From Geobacillus icigianus (GTDB lineage: Bacteria > Bacillota > Bacilli > Bacillales > Anoxybacillaceae): DNA of 64,000 nt. Positions within the stretch are counted from its first letter, which is position 1; every line of letters starts with the position of its first letter. Of the stretch, positions 18,301-26,308 are shown one piece after another. The notes beneath the pieces were generated by a model. That model did not search any database. It was not told where the DNA came from and worked only from the letters and a program-made list of their open reading frames with translations. Made by a program: the position numbers and the translations under genes. The stretch is from positions 1 through 64,000 of the forward strand of contig NZ_JPYA01000123.1 in the NCBI RefSeq assembly GCF_000750005.1. The letters run 5' to 3'.

Positions 18301-18985
18301 GCAAGTCGGCGTACCAATCATAAAAGCTTAATATCGGGCCGCCCATCAGCTGCATAAACCGCGCCCCAGCGGCATGGCTGACCATCGACATGGCTGGAAT
18401 CGGGGAGAAGCCGACGTTGCGGTCCGGGCCGTATTTGACGACCGTATACAATAAAGAAGCGGCGACAAGCGTCAATGCTTCATCCCAGCTGACACGCACG
18501 AATCCGCCTTTCCCGCGCGCCTGTTTGTAGCGCTTCGCTTTTTCGCGGTCTTCAACGATGCTTTTCCACGCCTCAAGCGGGTTGTTTGGATGATGGGAGA
18601 GCGCCTCGCGCCACATGTCAAGCAAAATGCCGCGGATATACGGGTATTTGACGCGCAGCGGGCTGTACATATACCACGAGAAGCTCGCGCCGCGCGGGCA
18701 GCCGCGCGGTTCAAAGTCCGGCATATCTGGCCCGGTCGACGGATAGTCGAGCTGCTGCCCTTCCCAGGTGACGATGCCGTTTTTGACGTAAATGTTCCAG
18801 CTGCACGACCCCGTGCAGTTGACGCCATGGGTCGAGCGGACGACTTTGTCGTGCTGCCAGCGGCGGCGGTACGCGTCTTCCCAGGCGCGGTCGCCGTAGG
18901 TTGTTTCGCTATGGCCGTCGGCTTGGCGCTCGATCGGCCGAATATATTTGAAACGGTTGGTGAGCGGAGATCGTTTTCGTTTCAT
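15266..18985 (-). CDS. narG: Respiratory nitrate reductase alpha subunit (molybdenum)
   Basis: Catalytic subunit of 1239 residues that reduces nitrate to nitrite at a bis-molybdopterin guanine dinucleotide centre on the inner face of the membrane. The FS0 cluster ligands, one His and three Cys, are visible as His53, Cys57, Cys61 and Cys96. The molybdenum-ligand Asp lies in SFYDWYADLPP. I start at ATG 18985, 9 bases after AAGGAG; a GTG three codons earlier touches the ribosome site. Full length with no lesion. First gene of narGHJI, supporting anaerobic nitrate respiration. Confidence 0.96.
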   Translation of the reverse strand: MKRKRSPLTNRFKYIRPIERQADGHSETTYGDRAWEDAYRRRWQHDKVVRSTHGVNCTGSCSWNIYVKNGIVTWEGQQLDYPSTGPDMPDFEPRGCPRGASFSWYMYSPLRVKYPYIRGILLDMWREALSHHPNNPLEAWKSIVEDREKAKRYKQARGKGGFVRVSWDEALTLVAASLLYTVVKYGPDRNVGFSPIPAMSMVSHAAGARFMQLMGGPILSFYDWYADLPPASPQIWGDQTDVPESSDWYNAGYIITWGSNVPLTRTPDAHFLAEVRYRGTKVVSVSPDYAESTKFADDWLSVKQGTDGALAMAMGHVILNEYYVKRTVPYFEQYAKTYTDFPFVVTLKQDGGAWTAGRFLLAKDLGKQTGNAEWKPVIYDENTGTFAVPNGTIGTRWEDKGKWNLRLVDEETEQPLEPRLSFLGSEDAVMSIKLPYFTAEGGKTIERAVPVKKVHTEAGDVYVTTVYDLILANYGIDRGIGGVVARSYDDEVPFTPAWQEAITGVDRELVVKIAREFADNAIDTNGRSMIIVGAGINHWFHSDTIYRAVLNLVLFVGAQGVNGGGWAHYVGQEKLRPAEGWQTIALARDWVGPAKLQNGTSFFYFATDQWRYEERPIDELVSPLAKKARYSHPGDYNVLAARLGWLPSYPTFNKNGIELYNEAVSHGARTPEEIGAYVAKQLKKKELQFAIEDPDNEANFPRNLIVWRANLISSSGKGHEYFLKHLLGTTNGLLNDDRNSLRPEEIRWRDEAPEGKLDLLVNLDFRMAGTALYSDVVLPAATWYEKHDLSSTDMHPFIHPFNPAVPPLWEARSDWDIFKSLAKAVSDVAKQAGLKPIKEVVATPLLHDTAQELAQPFGEVKDWSKGETEPIPGKTMPNIHVIERDYTLLYDQMTALGTNVARQPIGTKGIAWTAKEEYEQLKRRLGTVPRASIADGCPDISEAKKAVEAILTLSSTTNGKMAVKAWEALEKKTNLELADLAKEREEECFTFEQITAQPKTVITSPAFSGSEKGGRRYSPFTTNVERLIPWRTLTGRQSFYIDHELMREFGEAMATFKPVLPHRPFSNKRPTKNGKEVVLNYLTPHNKWSVHSMYFDSLPMLTLFRGGPTVWMNKDDAAEAGIADNDWIECFNENGVVVARAVVSHRLPRGMAFMHHAQDRHINVPGTKLTNNRGGTHNSPTRIHVKPTHMIGGYAQLSYGFNYYGPTGNQRDLFVVIRKLEEVDWLEDESASWHGHELG

Positions 18986-19054
18986 TTGCTTCACTCCTTA
19001 TTCGTGTTGTGTACTTTTAACGATAGCCATGATGTCAATAACGCGATGTTAACT

Positions 19055-19080
19055 TTGTCACACCTAGCGCCATTGTCACA
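19055..19080 (-). promoter_or_regulatory. Tandem TGTGACAA sites upstream of narG
   Basis: On the narG strand TGTGACAA occurs twice in the same direction, 18 bases apart (19073-19080 and 19055-19062), about 70-95 bases before the narG start. Direct TGTGA-type half-sites resemble ResD-binding sequences of redox-controlled Bacillus promoters more than a palindromic FNR box. A TTGACA follows at 19043-19048 as a possible -35 with a weak -10. The regulator is inferred. Confidence 0.45.
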
Positions 19081-19157
19081 AATTCGTCAAAGAAACGAAC
19101 AAATATTCTTTGCTATGGTATAATGGGGAAAACGATGGAAGTTTGAGGGGATGTTTG

Positions 19158-19661
19158 TTGCGATACTCCAGCCATGTCATTGCTACATTATGTCTCGGCG
19201 CGGCGGTTTCCGCCCATACCGAGCTTCCGTTTACCGCTGCTTATACGGCGGGGCTTGTCATCGGCAGCCTTCTTCCTGACATCGATGAGCCGTCGTCGTA
19301 TGTCGGCCGCCGTTCGTTCGGCGTCGCGGGGAAAGTAAAAGAAGCGTTCGGCCATCGCGGGATGACGCATTCGCTCATCGTCTGGGGGGTGCTTGCTGCG
19401 CTTGTTTGGCGCGAATCGGCGTCACCGTTTGCTGCTGGGGTTGTGCTTGGCTATTTGTTTCACATTATCGAAGACTTTTTTTCCGTCCAAGGGGTGCCGT
19501 TGTTTTGGCCGTTTTCGTCCAAGCGGTGGAAAGTGCCGCTCTATCGGACGGGAAAAGGGATGGAAAAGCTGTTCGTGGCTGCTGCCTGGGTCGGCTTCGT
19601 TTATTTCGGCGTCAGCGGGCTGTTTTACGAATGGTGGCGGTCACTTTTGGCCATTTGGTAA
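19158..19661 (+). CDS. YdjM-like membrane-bound metal-dependent hydrolase family protein
   Basis: Integral membrane protein of about 167 residues in the YdjM/DUF457 family, annotated as metal-dependent hydrolases of unknown substrate. Several hydrophobic helices surround conserved His and Asp residues: SLLPDIDEPSSYVGRR, GHRGMTHSLI and YLFHIIEDFFS. I start at TTG 19158 (or the adjacent TTG 19155) because GAGGGG lies 4-7 bases upstream. A TATAAT at 19119-19124 could be its -10. It is divergent from narG and precedes the lipase by 80 bases. Confidence 0.72.
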   Translation: MRYSSHVIATLCLGAAVSAHTELPFTAAYTAGLVIGSLLPDIDEPSSYVGRRSFGVAGKVKEAFGHRGMTHSLIVWGVLAALVWRESASPFAAGVVLGYLFHIIEDFFSVQGVPLFWPFSSKRWKVPLYRTGKGMEKLFVAAAWVGFVYFGVSGLFYEWWRSLLAIW

Positions 19662-19741
19662 TCAATTTGAAAAAGGAAAATGGGACAAAACGGCGAATCA
19701 CCTATGTGGACAGCCAAAAATGGACAGGGGGAGAGGGGAAA

Positions 19742-20494
19742 ATGAGCGAACAATATCCTGTATTGCCTGGCGCCGAGCCGTTTTACGTCGAAAACGGGCC
19801 GGTCGGAGTGCTGCTATCGCACGGATTTACGGGCACGCCCCACAGCATGCGCCCGCTCGCTGAAGCGTATGCGAAAGCCGGTTATACCGTTTGTCTGCCG
19901 CGTTTAAAAGGGCACGGGACGCACTACGAAGACATGGAGCGGACGACGTTCCACGATTGGATCGCCTCGGTCGAAGAAGGATACGAGTGGCTGAAACAAC
20001 GGTGCTCAACCATTTTTGTCACCGGATTGTCGATGGGCGGGACGCTCACGCTTTATTTGGCGGAACGGCATCCGGAAATCCGCGGGATCGTGCCGATTAA
20101 CGCCGCGGTCGACATCCCGGCCATCGCCGCTGGAATGGCGGGCGGGGGCGAGGTGCCGCGGTATCTTGACTCGATCGGATCGGACATAAAAAACCCCGAT
20201 GTGAAAGAGCTGGCGTACGAAAAAACGCCGACGGCATCGCTCCTTCAGCTCGTCCAATTGATGGAGCGCGTGAAAAACGAACTCGGGCGCATCACCTGCC
20301 CGGCGCTGATTTTCGTTTCCGATGAAGACCATGTCGTGCCGCCCGGGAATGCTGATCTCATCTTTCAAGGCATTCGTTCGTCAGAGAAGGAAATGGTCCG
20401 CCTTCACAACAGCTATCATGTGGCAACGCTCGATTACGATCAGCCGCTCATCATTGAACGATCGCTGCAGTTTTTCGCCAACCATGCCGGTTGA
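19742..20494 (+). CDS. Monoacylglycerol lipase (alpha/beta hydrolase)
   Basis: Serine hydrolase of 250 residues that splits monoacylglycerols into fatty acid and glycerol. From memory it closely resembles the thermostable Bacillus sp. H257 enzyme from its first residues MSEQYPVL. The nucleophile Ser lies in GLSMGG, the acid in SDEDHVVP and the His in NSYHVAT. HGFTGTPHSMRP forms the oxyanion-hole region. No signal peptide, so probably cytoplasmic. The start has GGGGGAGAGGGG just upstream; the frame runs open further back over the previous gene but without support. Confidence 0.9.
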   Translation: MSEQYPVLPGAEPFYVENGPVGVLLSHGFTGTPHSMRPLAEAYAKAGYTVCLPRLKGHGTHYEDMERTTFHDWIASVEEGYEWLKQRCSTIFVTGLSMGGTLTLYLAERHPEIRGIVPINAAVDIPAIAAGMAGGGEVPRYLDSIGSDIKNPDVKELAYEKTPTASLLQLVQLMERVKNELGRITCPALIFVSDEDHVVPPGNADLIFQGIRSSEKEMVRLHNSYHVATLDYDQPLIIERSLQFFANHAG

Positions 20495-20508
20495 GCGGCC
20501 AGCCTATG

Positions 20509-20546
20509 GCCGGTCCTGTTCAAAACGGGGCCGGCTATTTGTTTTT
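20509..20546 (+). terminator. Terminator after the lipase gene
   Basis: GCCGGTCC (20509-20516) pairs with GGGCCGGC (20528-20535, one G-U pair), followed by TATTTGTTTTTTG. Confidence 0.75.
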
Positions 20547-20653
20547 TGTCGTTATTTTTGTGAAAAAATAGATGGTCGTTTCCGAAAAATTCGTCTAAAC
20601 TTATAGTATAGTAGAAGTGGAAAAGCCTAATTTCGAAAAGGAGCTCCGACTTT

Positions 20654-23600
20654 ATGAATATAGAACGCATCCGTTTGCTTGTTCAGGAAAAGAAAATCGT
20701 GGACGCTCTCGCCGAAGTGCGGCCGCAGCTAGAAAAAGCCGAACCGTTCGGATGGCGGCCGTTATTGGCGTCATGGGACAGCATTGAACCGTTCCGGGCG
20801 CTCGTCCGGCTGTTTGATTATGCGCTCATGTACCGTCATAGCGGGATTGTGGCCCGCTATGCCCATCGCCGGCTGAACACGCTGCAGACGTTGGCTTGGG
20901 TGTGCGATGAGTGGCTGGACAGCCGGCGGCCGCTCGATGTCGAAGAGGCGCTGGGGCCGCGCCTAGCCGAAGCGTTGGACGGGCGAACCGCTGAGCCGCA
21001 GGAGGCGGTGGCGCGGGCGGCGTTTGTATTCGTGCGCGCGCTGCTCGATATGCAGCGGATTGATGAGGCGCGGGAATGGATGGAGGTGGTGGCCCGCTAT
21101 GAGACGGCGTCCATGCATGATAAATGGGGGTATTTTTATATCGAGGCCGGCGACCGGCAGAAGGCCGAACAAGTGATTCGGGCCGGGCTGGACGATCCGG
21201 AGCGCGGCGACCTATGTCATTTGCTTCTTGCCGATTTGTATGCGCTCGATGGGCGTCATCATGAGGCGCTAGCCGTCTTGGAAGAAGGGCGGCGGCGCTT
21301 TCCGCAAGTGCTGTCGTTTTACGCGGAGCGCGTGCGCCGGCTTCGCGATGTGCGCGCCCACCGTGAGGCGTTGGCGGCGATGGAGGAGCTTGACCGCTTG
21401 AATCCGTTCCATATGCATCGCCGTTATTTCAACCATTTGCGCGCTGAACTGTATTATCAGCTCGGGGAATGGGAGAAGCTGGAGTCGTTGGTGAGCGCCG
21501 TGCCGCAGCTTGAGAAAACGCCGTACGCCCGCGCGGTGGGGAGAACGAACGAGCGGGCGGTCGTGCTGCCGCTTGTTCCGGTCGTGCAAAAGCATAACTA
21601 TTGCGTGCCGGCGAGCGTCGAAATGATGCTTCGCGTCCTTGGCGCTCCGCGGACGCAAGATGAGGTGGCCGAACAGATTTTTGATGTGCGCGGCTCCAAA
21701 TTATCGACGACGGTTCATTATCTCGAAGGGCTTGGATTCGTCTGCCGCTTTTTCATCGGTTCGCCTGCGCGCTGGAAGCGGCTTATTGATGAAGGGATTC
21801 CCGTGCTTTTAAGCGTTGACTATGAGCAGTCGTCCCATGTGCAAGTGCTGTTCGGCTACGATGAGCGGCTTGAGGCGTTTTATGTGCAAGACCCTAACGT
21901 CTTTGAACCGTTTGTGGTTTCGGAAAACGAGCTCGAAAAATGGTACGCGGGAACACATTATTTGTCGATCGTTGCGCTTCCCCGGGAAAAAGCGGCGCTC
22001 GCTATCGAGCTTCCTGACGAGGAGGACCGCTATTTCCGCGCGCTCCACGCTTTTGCCGAAAAAATGGATGAAGATGAACGAGCCCATTTCGCGGCGTTTG
22101 TCGCTTTTTTGCGCCGCCATGAGCACATTCCGTATACATGGCTGTATGTCATGAAACATTTTAGCAGCGACGAGGCGAAACCGCTCGTGTTGGATTATAC
22201 GGAGCGGGTCTTGACCAAGTATCCTGAGCACGACGATTTGCGGCTGGTGGCGGCGAAAGCATACGTGTATGCCCAAGAGATGGAACGGGCGGAACAAGCG
22301 CTCAAGCAGGCAAAAGGAAAAAGCCAAAGCCCGCTCTATCATTACTTGCGCGGCCGCATCGCCTTTTTCGCGAGCCGCTATGAAGAGGCGGCCCGCTATT
22401 TCCGCGCCTCGCTCCAGTTGGATCCAGACCAGCCGGAAGTGTGGAGCTATTTGGCGCTTGCTTTGGCGTATGCCGGCCGTACGGAGCGCGGGCTTGTCTG
22501 TTCACAAGTGGCCGTCCGCTTGTATCCGGGCGATCTGTTTATTGAAACGAATCATGGTGTGCTGCTGTTCCACGCCAAGCGCACGGCTGAGGCGCGCGCC
22601 TGGTTTGACATGCTTGTGCGCCGCGAACGGCGCGATGCCCAGCTTTGGTATGAGCGAGCTCGCTGCGATATGGAGCTTGGCCGCCGGCGCAAGGCGGAGC
22701 GCGGGTTTTACGTAGCTAAGGCGCTCGATCCGCGCGAACCGCATCCATATGGGATGTTAGCCGATTTGTATCATGAAGCCGGTGAGCGTGAAAAGGCGAA
22801 GCAGCTGCTGCAAGAGGGGATTGCCGCCGCCGAACGGCCGGCGCCGCTTTACGTTCGGCTTGGCGATTTCTATATCGATGAAGGGGAAGCGGAAAAAGCG
22901 GCCGCCTGCTACGAGCAGGCGCTGGCTTTGGATGAGGATGACGTGTTCGCCCATCTCGGACTGGCCTCGGCTTTGGCGGAGCGGGGAGAGCGAGAGGCGG
23001 CAAGACGGCGCGTGGCTGAACTATGCACCCGTTTTTCCAACAACAGCGAGTATTGGCTGAATGTGGGCAAGTGGCTGATGGCTTACGGCTTCGCCGATGA
23101 TGAAGAGGGGCGAGCGACGGCGCTCGCATGGCTTGAGGAAGGGCTGCGCCTCGCTCAGTTTGACGTGGAAGAGGCGTACGAGTTTTACATCAGCCAGCTG
23201 ACTACCCCGTCGCTCACAAGACGCGGCCTCCAGTTTTTGGAGAGGCTCGCTGCCGACCGTCCCCGCCTCGCCGCCGCTCGCTGCGCCCTTGGTGTTCTTT
23301 ATGAGCGGCAACATCGGCCGGCTAAGGCTATGGCCGCATACCGCGAGGGCGCTGCCATGGGCCACCCGCTTTCGCTGTTCCGTCTCGCCGAGCTGTGCGC
23401 GTCGCTTGGGCGCGAAAACGAGGCGAAGCAGCATTACGAAGCGTGCCTCGGCGCCGATCCGTCCTTTGCCCTTTGCCATTTTCGGTTGGCTGTGTTATAC
23501 GGAGGGGAAGGAAAGGAAGAAGAGGAGCGCGCCCATTTGCTTCAAGCGGTCCGCCTCGCCCCGCTGCGCGCCGATATCGAATCGATGGCGGCGCTCATCG

Positions 23601-24814
23601 AACCGTCGGCGCTTCTTTCGGCGTTGGCTGACGCCCGCCGGCAGGCTGGGGAGGCGTGGTATTATGACAACCTCGGCTACGTATATGGAGCGCTCGGGCA
23701 GAACGAGCGGGAGAAAGAAGCGGTGGAAAAGGCGCTCTCGCTCGCTCCGCACGATCACGAGGCGCTTCACCATTACGCCAAAGTGATGATAAAGGAAGGA
23801 AAAGCGAAAGAAGCGATGGAGATGCTCGAGTCGTTGATCGTCGAGCAGCCGGGCGATGAATCGCTGTATGTTACTTATCTCGCCCTGTTTCCGAAACATG
23901 GGCGCGGCTTGGCGCAGCTGCGCCGCCGACTGGAGCGTTTGCAGACTGACCGCCAGCGAAAACGCGCGATCTATGTGCGTGCTGCCGCAGCTCTTCTTCC
24001 CTATTGGGAAGAGGAGTTAGGGAGGATGGATGAAATGCCCGGGCGGTGGTGGACGAAAATGAAGGCATGGGTCGGGAAGTTTTCGTTGTTTTCCGCCATT
24101 GTTGATTTGTACGAAGAGGCGATCAGCCTTGACCGCGAAAACCCGGAAGCGTATGCCGAGCTGGCTCGCTTTTATGCGGCGGTTGAACTGGAGGACGATG
24201 CCGCGAAAATGTGGCGCAAGGCGCTGGCGCGCGGCGAGGAGCCTGAATTGGCGCGGGAATTTGTCAAGCATTTGTTGGCGGCTGACGACGTCAATCAACG
24301 TCAAGAGGCGCAAACATGGCTCGATCGGCTGCGCGCCGATGATCCCGATGATGTCGAGCTGCGCGTTTTGCAGGCCATCGTTTGGCTTCAGGACGGGCGG
24401 CAGGAACAAGCCGAACGGCAGTTGCAGGCGATCGTGGCGGAAGAGCCGCTCTCCCGTGGCGCGCTCTTCCTGCTTGCCGAGCGATATGAGGAAACAGGGC
24501 GCTGGCAAGAAGCGACAGCGCTTTGGGAACGATACGCCGATTGGTATTCGGAAGACGGAGAGTGGCATCTGCACCTCGCCGCGATGTACGAAGAAATGGG
24601 GCGTCTCGACAAGGCGCTGGCCGCCATCGACTGGTGCGTTCGTGCCAAGGAAGATGTCCGTCTTCAGTATGAGCGCGCTCGCTATCTTGCTCTGCTTGGG
24701 CGTTTCGATGAAGCGAAGCGGGAACTGGACCGGGTTCTTTCCGACGATGAAAGCGGGGAGTGGGCGGCGCTGGCGGCCGAGGAGCCGGCCTTTCAGCGCA
24801 TGGCTCGGGTGTGA
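20654..24814 (+). CDS. Giant TPR protein with embedded C39-like cysteine peptidase domain
   Basis: A 1386-residue protein with no signal peptide or membrane helix, so probably cytoplasmic. An N-terminal helical and TPR-like region spans residues 1-300. A C39-like papain-fold domain spans about 308-440. Its candidate triad is Cys317 in HNYCVPASVEMML, His395 in SSHVQVLFGYD and Asp413 in VQDPN. Long arrays of TPR units fill about 500-1380, with repeated signatures such as PLYHYLRGRIAFFASRYEEA and YVRLGDFYIDEGEAEKAA. The start follows AAGGAGCTCCG. It stands alone between a terminator and the yidC leader. TPRs suggest a scaffold or binding platform; the peptidase may process or only bind a peptide. 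Substrate and role are unknown. Confidence 0.8.
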   Translation: MNIERIRLLVQEKKIVDALAEVRPQLEKAEPFGWRPLLASWDSIEPFRALVRLFDYALMYRHSGIVARYAHRRLNTLQTLAWVCDEWLDSRRPLDVEEALGPRLAEALDGRTAEPQEAVARAAFVFVRALLDMQRIDEAREWMEVVARYETASMHDKWGYFYIEAGDRQKAEQVIRAGLDDPERGDLCHLLLADLYALDGRHHEALAVLEEGRRRFPQVLSFYAERVRRLRDVRAHREALAAMEELDRLNPFHMHRRYFNHLRAELYYQLGEWEKLESLVSAVPQLEKTPYARAVGRTNERAVVLPLVPVVQKHNYCVPASVEMMLRVLGAPRTQDEVAEQIFDVRGSKLSTTVHYLEGLGFVCRFFIGSPARWKRLIDEGIPVLLSVDYEQSSHVQVLFGYDERLEAFYVQDPNVFEPFVVSENELEKWYAGTHYLSIVALPREKAALAIELPDEEDRYFRALHAFAEKMDEDERAHFAAFVAFLRRHEHIPYTWLYVMKHFSSDEAKPLVLDYTERVLTKYPEHDDLRLVAAKAYVYAQEMERAEQALKQAKGKSQSPLYHYLRGRIAFFASRYEEAARYFRASLQLDPDQPEVWSYLALALAYAGRTERGLVCSQVAVRLYPGDLFIETNHGVLLFHAKRTAEARAWFDMLVRRERRDAQLWYERARCDMELGRRRKAERGFYVAKALDPREPHPYGMLADLYHEAGEREKAKQLLQEGIAAAERPAPLYVRLGDFYIDEGEAEKAAACYEQALALDEDDVFAHLGLASALAERGEREAARRRVAELCTRFSNNSEYWLNVGKWLMAYGFADDEEGRATALAWLEEGLRLAQFDVEEAYEFYISQLTTPSLTRRGLQFLERLAADRPRLAAARCALGVLYERQHRPAKAMAAYREGAAMGHPLSLFRLAELCASLGRENEAKQHYEACLGADPSFALCHFRLAVLYGGEGKEEEERAHLLQAVRLAPLRADIESMAALIEPSALLSALADARRQAGEAWYYDNLGYVYGALGQNEREKEAVEKALSLAPHDHEALHHYAKVMIKEGKAKEAMEMLESLIVEQPGDESLYVTYLALFPKHGRGLAQLRRRLERLQTDRQRKRAIYVRAAAALLPYWEEELGRMDEMPGRWWTKMKAWVGKFSLFSAIVDLYEEAISLDRENPEAYAELARFYAAVELEDDAAKMWRKALARGEEPELAREFVKHLLAADDVNQRQEAQTWLDRLRADDPDDVELRVLQAIVWLQDGRQEQAERQLQAIVAEEPLSRGALFLLAERYEETGRWQEATALWERYADWYSEDGEWHLHLAAMYEEMGRLDKALAAIDWCVRAKEDVRLQYERARYLALLGRFDEAKRELDRVLSDDESGEWAALAAEEPAFQRMARV

Positions 24815-24957
24815 GCGGCGGCCGTGTGAGTAAAGTATTTGTGGTGACGTTCAAGAAGGATCCCCGACGAGGGGGCGAACTTTTGTTTTTCAAACTTTTC
24901 TTTTGCCGAGAAGTTTGCTATTGTGAGAAGAGAGGCTAAGGGAGGTGAACGGGACGG

Positions 24958-25221
24958 ATGGAAGCGCCGATCGAATTATTCGTCTATATGTCGCTTGTCG
25001 GGGCATTGTGGATGATCGTAAAAGGGCATAAGGGCGTGCGTCGGAGAGCCGCTTCACTGTTTTGTGAGCCAATGTTGGCCTCTGTTCGCGAGCAAGGGGC
25101 GAATGGGAGCGCCATGGGCGCGGCGCTTCCATCGCGCCCGCTGTTTTTGCCGCGGCGGCGGAAAATCCCGATGCGGGAACAGGCCAGCCGAACGGATGAA
25201 GATGGAAGGCCCTCTCCTTGA
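24958..25221 (+). CDS. Probable MifM-like regulatory leader peptide upstream of yidC2
   Basis: Encodes 87 residues: one hydrophobic helix (about 5-22), then a basic stretch (KGHKGVRRR) that predicts an N-out, C-in span. A long polar tail rich in Arg ends RTDEDGRPSP. A strong ribosome site, GGGAGGTGA, precedes ATG 24958. Its last three codons and stop form the left arm of a hairpin that hides the yidC2 ribosome site. B. subtilis MifM has this plan: it stalls when YidC insertion activity is low, opens the hairpin and turns on yidC2. I see no clear sequence identity to MifM beyond an acidic DE-rich C-terminus after basic residues. Function is inferred. Confidence 0.6.
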   Translation: MEAPIELFVYMSLVGALWMIVKGHKGVRRRAASLFCEPMLASVREQGANGSAMGAALPSRPLFLPRRRKIPMREQASRTDEDGRPSP

Positions 25222-25257
25222 TGAACGCGCATCATGTTTGGACAAGATCAAGGAGGG
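25212..25257 (+). promoter_or_regulatory. Hairpin sequestering the yidC2 ribosome-binding site
   Basis: CCTCTCCTTGAT (25211-25222) pairs with ATCAAGGAGGG (25247-25257): nine perfect pairs plus G-T and G-C. The right arm contains the AAGGAGGG ribosome site, 7 bases before the yidC2 ATG at 25264. The left arm contains the final codons and stop of the leader. A ribosome paused near the leader end would melt it. Confidence 0.75.
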
Positions 25258-25263
25258 TTTTTT

Positions 25264-26013
25264 ATGAAGAAATGGATCATGATTTTATTGGGCGCTGTTT
25301 TGCTTCTTTCCGGTTGCAGCCGCAACGAACCGATCGACGAACATAGTCAAGGCATTTGGAACCATTATTTTGTCTACCCGATGTCGAAGCTTTTGTTGAC
25401 GCTTGGCCATTGGTTTGGCGACAACTACGGCATCGCCATTATCGTGCTGACGCTTATCGTTCGCTTTTGCTTGCTGCCGCTCATTTTGAAGCAGTTTCGC
25501 GCCTCGCTCGCCATGCAAAAACTGCGTCCGGAATTGTTGAAGCTGCAAGAAAAATATAAAAGCAAAGATCCGGAAACGCAGCGCAAGCTCCAGCAAGAAA
25601 TGATGCAGCTGTATCAAAAACACGGCGTCAACCCGGCGAGCGGCTGCCTGCCGGTGCTCATTCAAATGCCGATTTTTATGGCGCTTTATTATGCGATTTC
25701 GCGGACGCAGGCAATCAAAACCCATTCGTTTTTGTGGGTCGAACTCGGCCATCGCGATCCGTATTTCGTTTTGCCGGTATTGGCGGCGTTGACGACGTTC
25801 ATCTCACTCCGCCTGTCGCCATCGATGACCGAAGAACAACTGCCGCAAATGGCGATGATGTCATACATCATGCCGGTGATGATCTTTATCGGCGCCAGCT
25901 CCGTCCCATCGGCGCTGTCGCTCTATTGGGTCGTCGGGGGCTGCTTCTCGATCATTCAGTCGCTCCTTTTGCGCAGTCAGCTGAAAACGGCGAAAGCGGC
26001 GGAAAACAACTAG
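25264..26013 (+). CDS. yidC: YidC/Oxa1-family membrane protein insertase (YidC2-type)
   Basis: Inserts and folds membrane proteins (249 residues). A lipoprotein signal peptide ends in LLLSGC, so Cys19 should be lipid-anchored. The conserved five-helix core follows, including IIVLTLIVRFCLLPL with the hydrophilic-groove Arg, the coiled region rich in Lys and Gln, GCLPVLIQMPIFMALYYAI and ALSLYWVVGG. I start at ATG 25264, giving a proper signal peptide with AAGGAGGG upstream. Upstream leader and hairpin mark it as the regulated paralogue (B. subtilis YqjG/YidC2); the other copy is not in this window. Confidence 0.93.
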   Translation: MKKWIMILLGAVLLLSGCSRNEPIDEHSQGIWNHYFVYPMSKLLLTLGHWFGDNYGIAIIVLTLIVRFCLLPLILKQFRASLAMQKLRPELLKLQEKYKSKDPETQRKLQQEMMQLYQKHGVNPASGCLPVLIQMPIFMALYYAISRTQAIKTHSFLWVELGHRDPYFVLPVLAALTTFISLRLSPSMTEEQLPQMAMMSYIMPVMIFIGASSVPSALSLYWVVGGCFSIIQSLLLRSQLKTAKAAENN

Positions 26014-26017
26014 CCCG

Positions 26018-26068
26018 CATCCCCTGTTTGCTTTCCAAACCAAAAGCAGGCAGGGGATGTGTTTGTTA
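26018..26068 (+). terminator. Terminator-like hairpin after yidC2
   Basis: CATCCCCTG (26018-26026) and CAGGGGATG (26051-26059) pair perfectly, with an inner TTTGCTTT/AAAAGCA match. The tail is TGTTTGTT, so the T-run is weak. Confidence 0.65.
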
Positions 26069-26081
26069 AATCACCTCCCCT

Positions 26082-26219
26082 CAAGGAGACCGGTGATTTA
26101 AGGGGACAAGCCGCTTATCAAGACCGTTTCTCAAATAGAAAAGCCTTGTCGCATCAGGATTACCTTTCAAACGATCTCCCATTGCTCAAAAGGAACAACC
26201 GTTTTTCACCAGCCTTCTA
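26082..26219 (+). repeat. Intergenic repeat, copy B of the short element
   Basis: Second copy of the 138-base element seen at 11087-11224, same orientation. It shares GGTGATTTAAGG near the left end, AATAGAAAAGCC in the middle and AACAACCGTTTTTCACC plus AGCCTTCTA at the right end. It lies between the yidC2 terminator and the pncA promoter. The left end is the less conserved part. Confidence 0.7.
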
Positions 26220-26308
26220 GAAAATCGCTGCAAAAATGATTCGGACAAAAAAGCCATAAGGGAAGGCTCGATGGACTCGCTCGTTGATGGCTTCTGCTTG
26301 CCCAAATT

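Noticed and set aside
19406..19741. Upstream extension of the lipase reading frame by 112 codons
   Set aside because: It overlaps the YdjM-like gene in another frame. The lipase N-terminus at 19742 has a strong ribosome site and matches the known enzyme start.
22302..22744. Several open frames in other frames of the TPR gene
   Set aside because: All are shadows of a continuous 1386-codon frame with coherent TPR periodicity.
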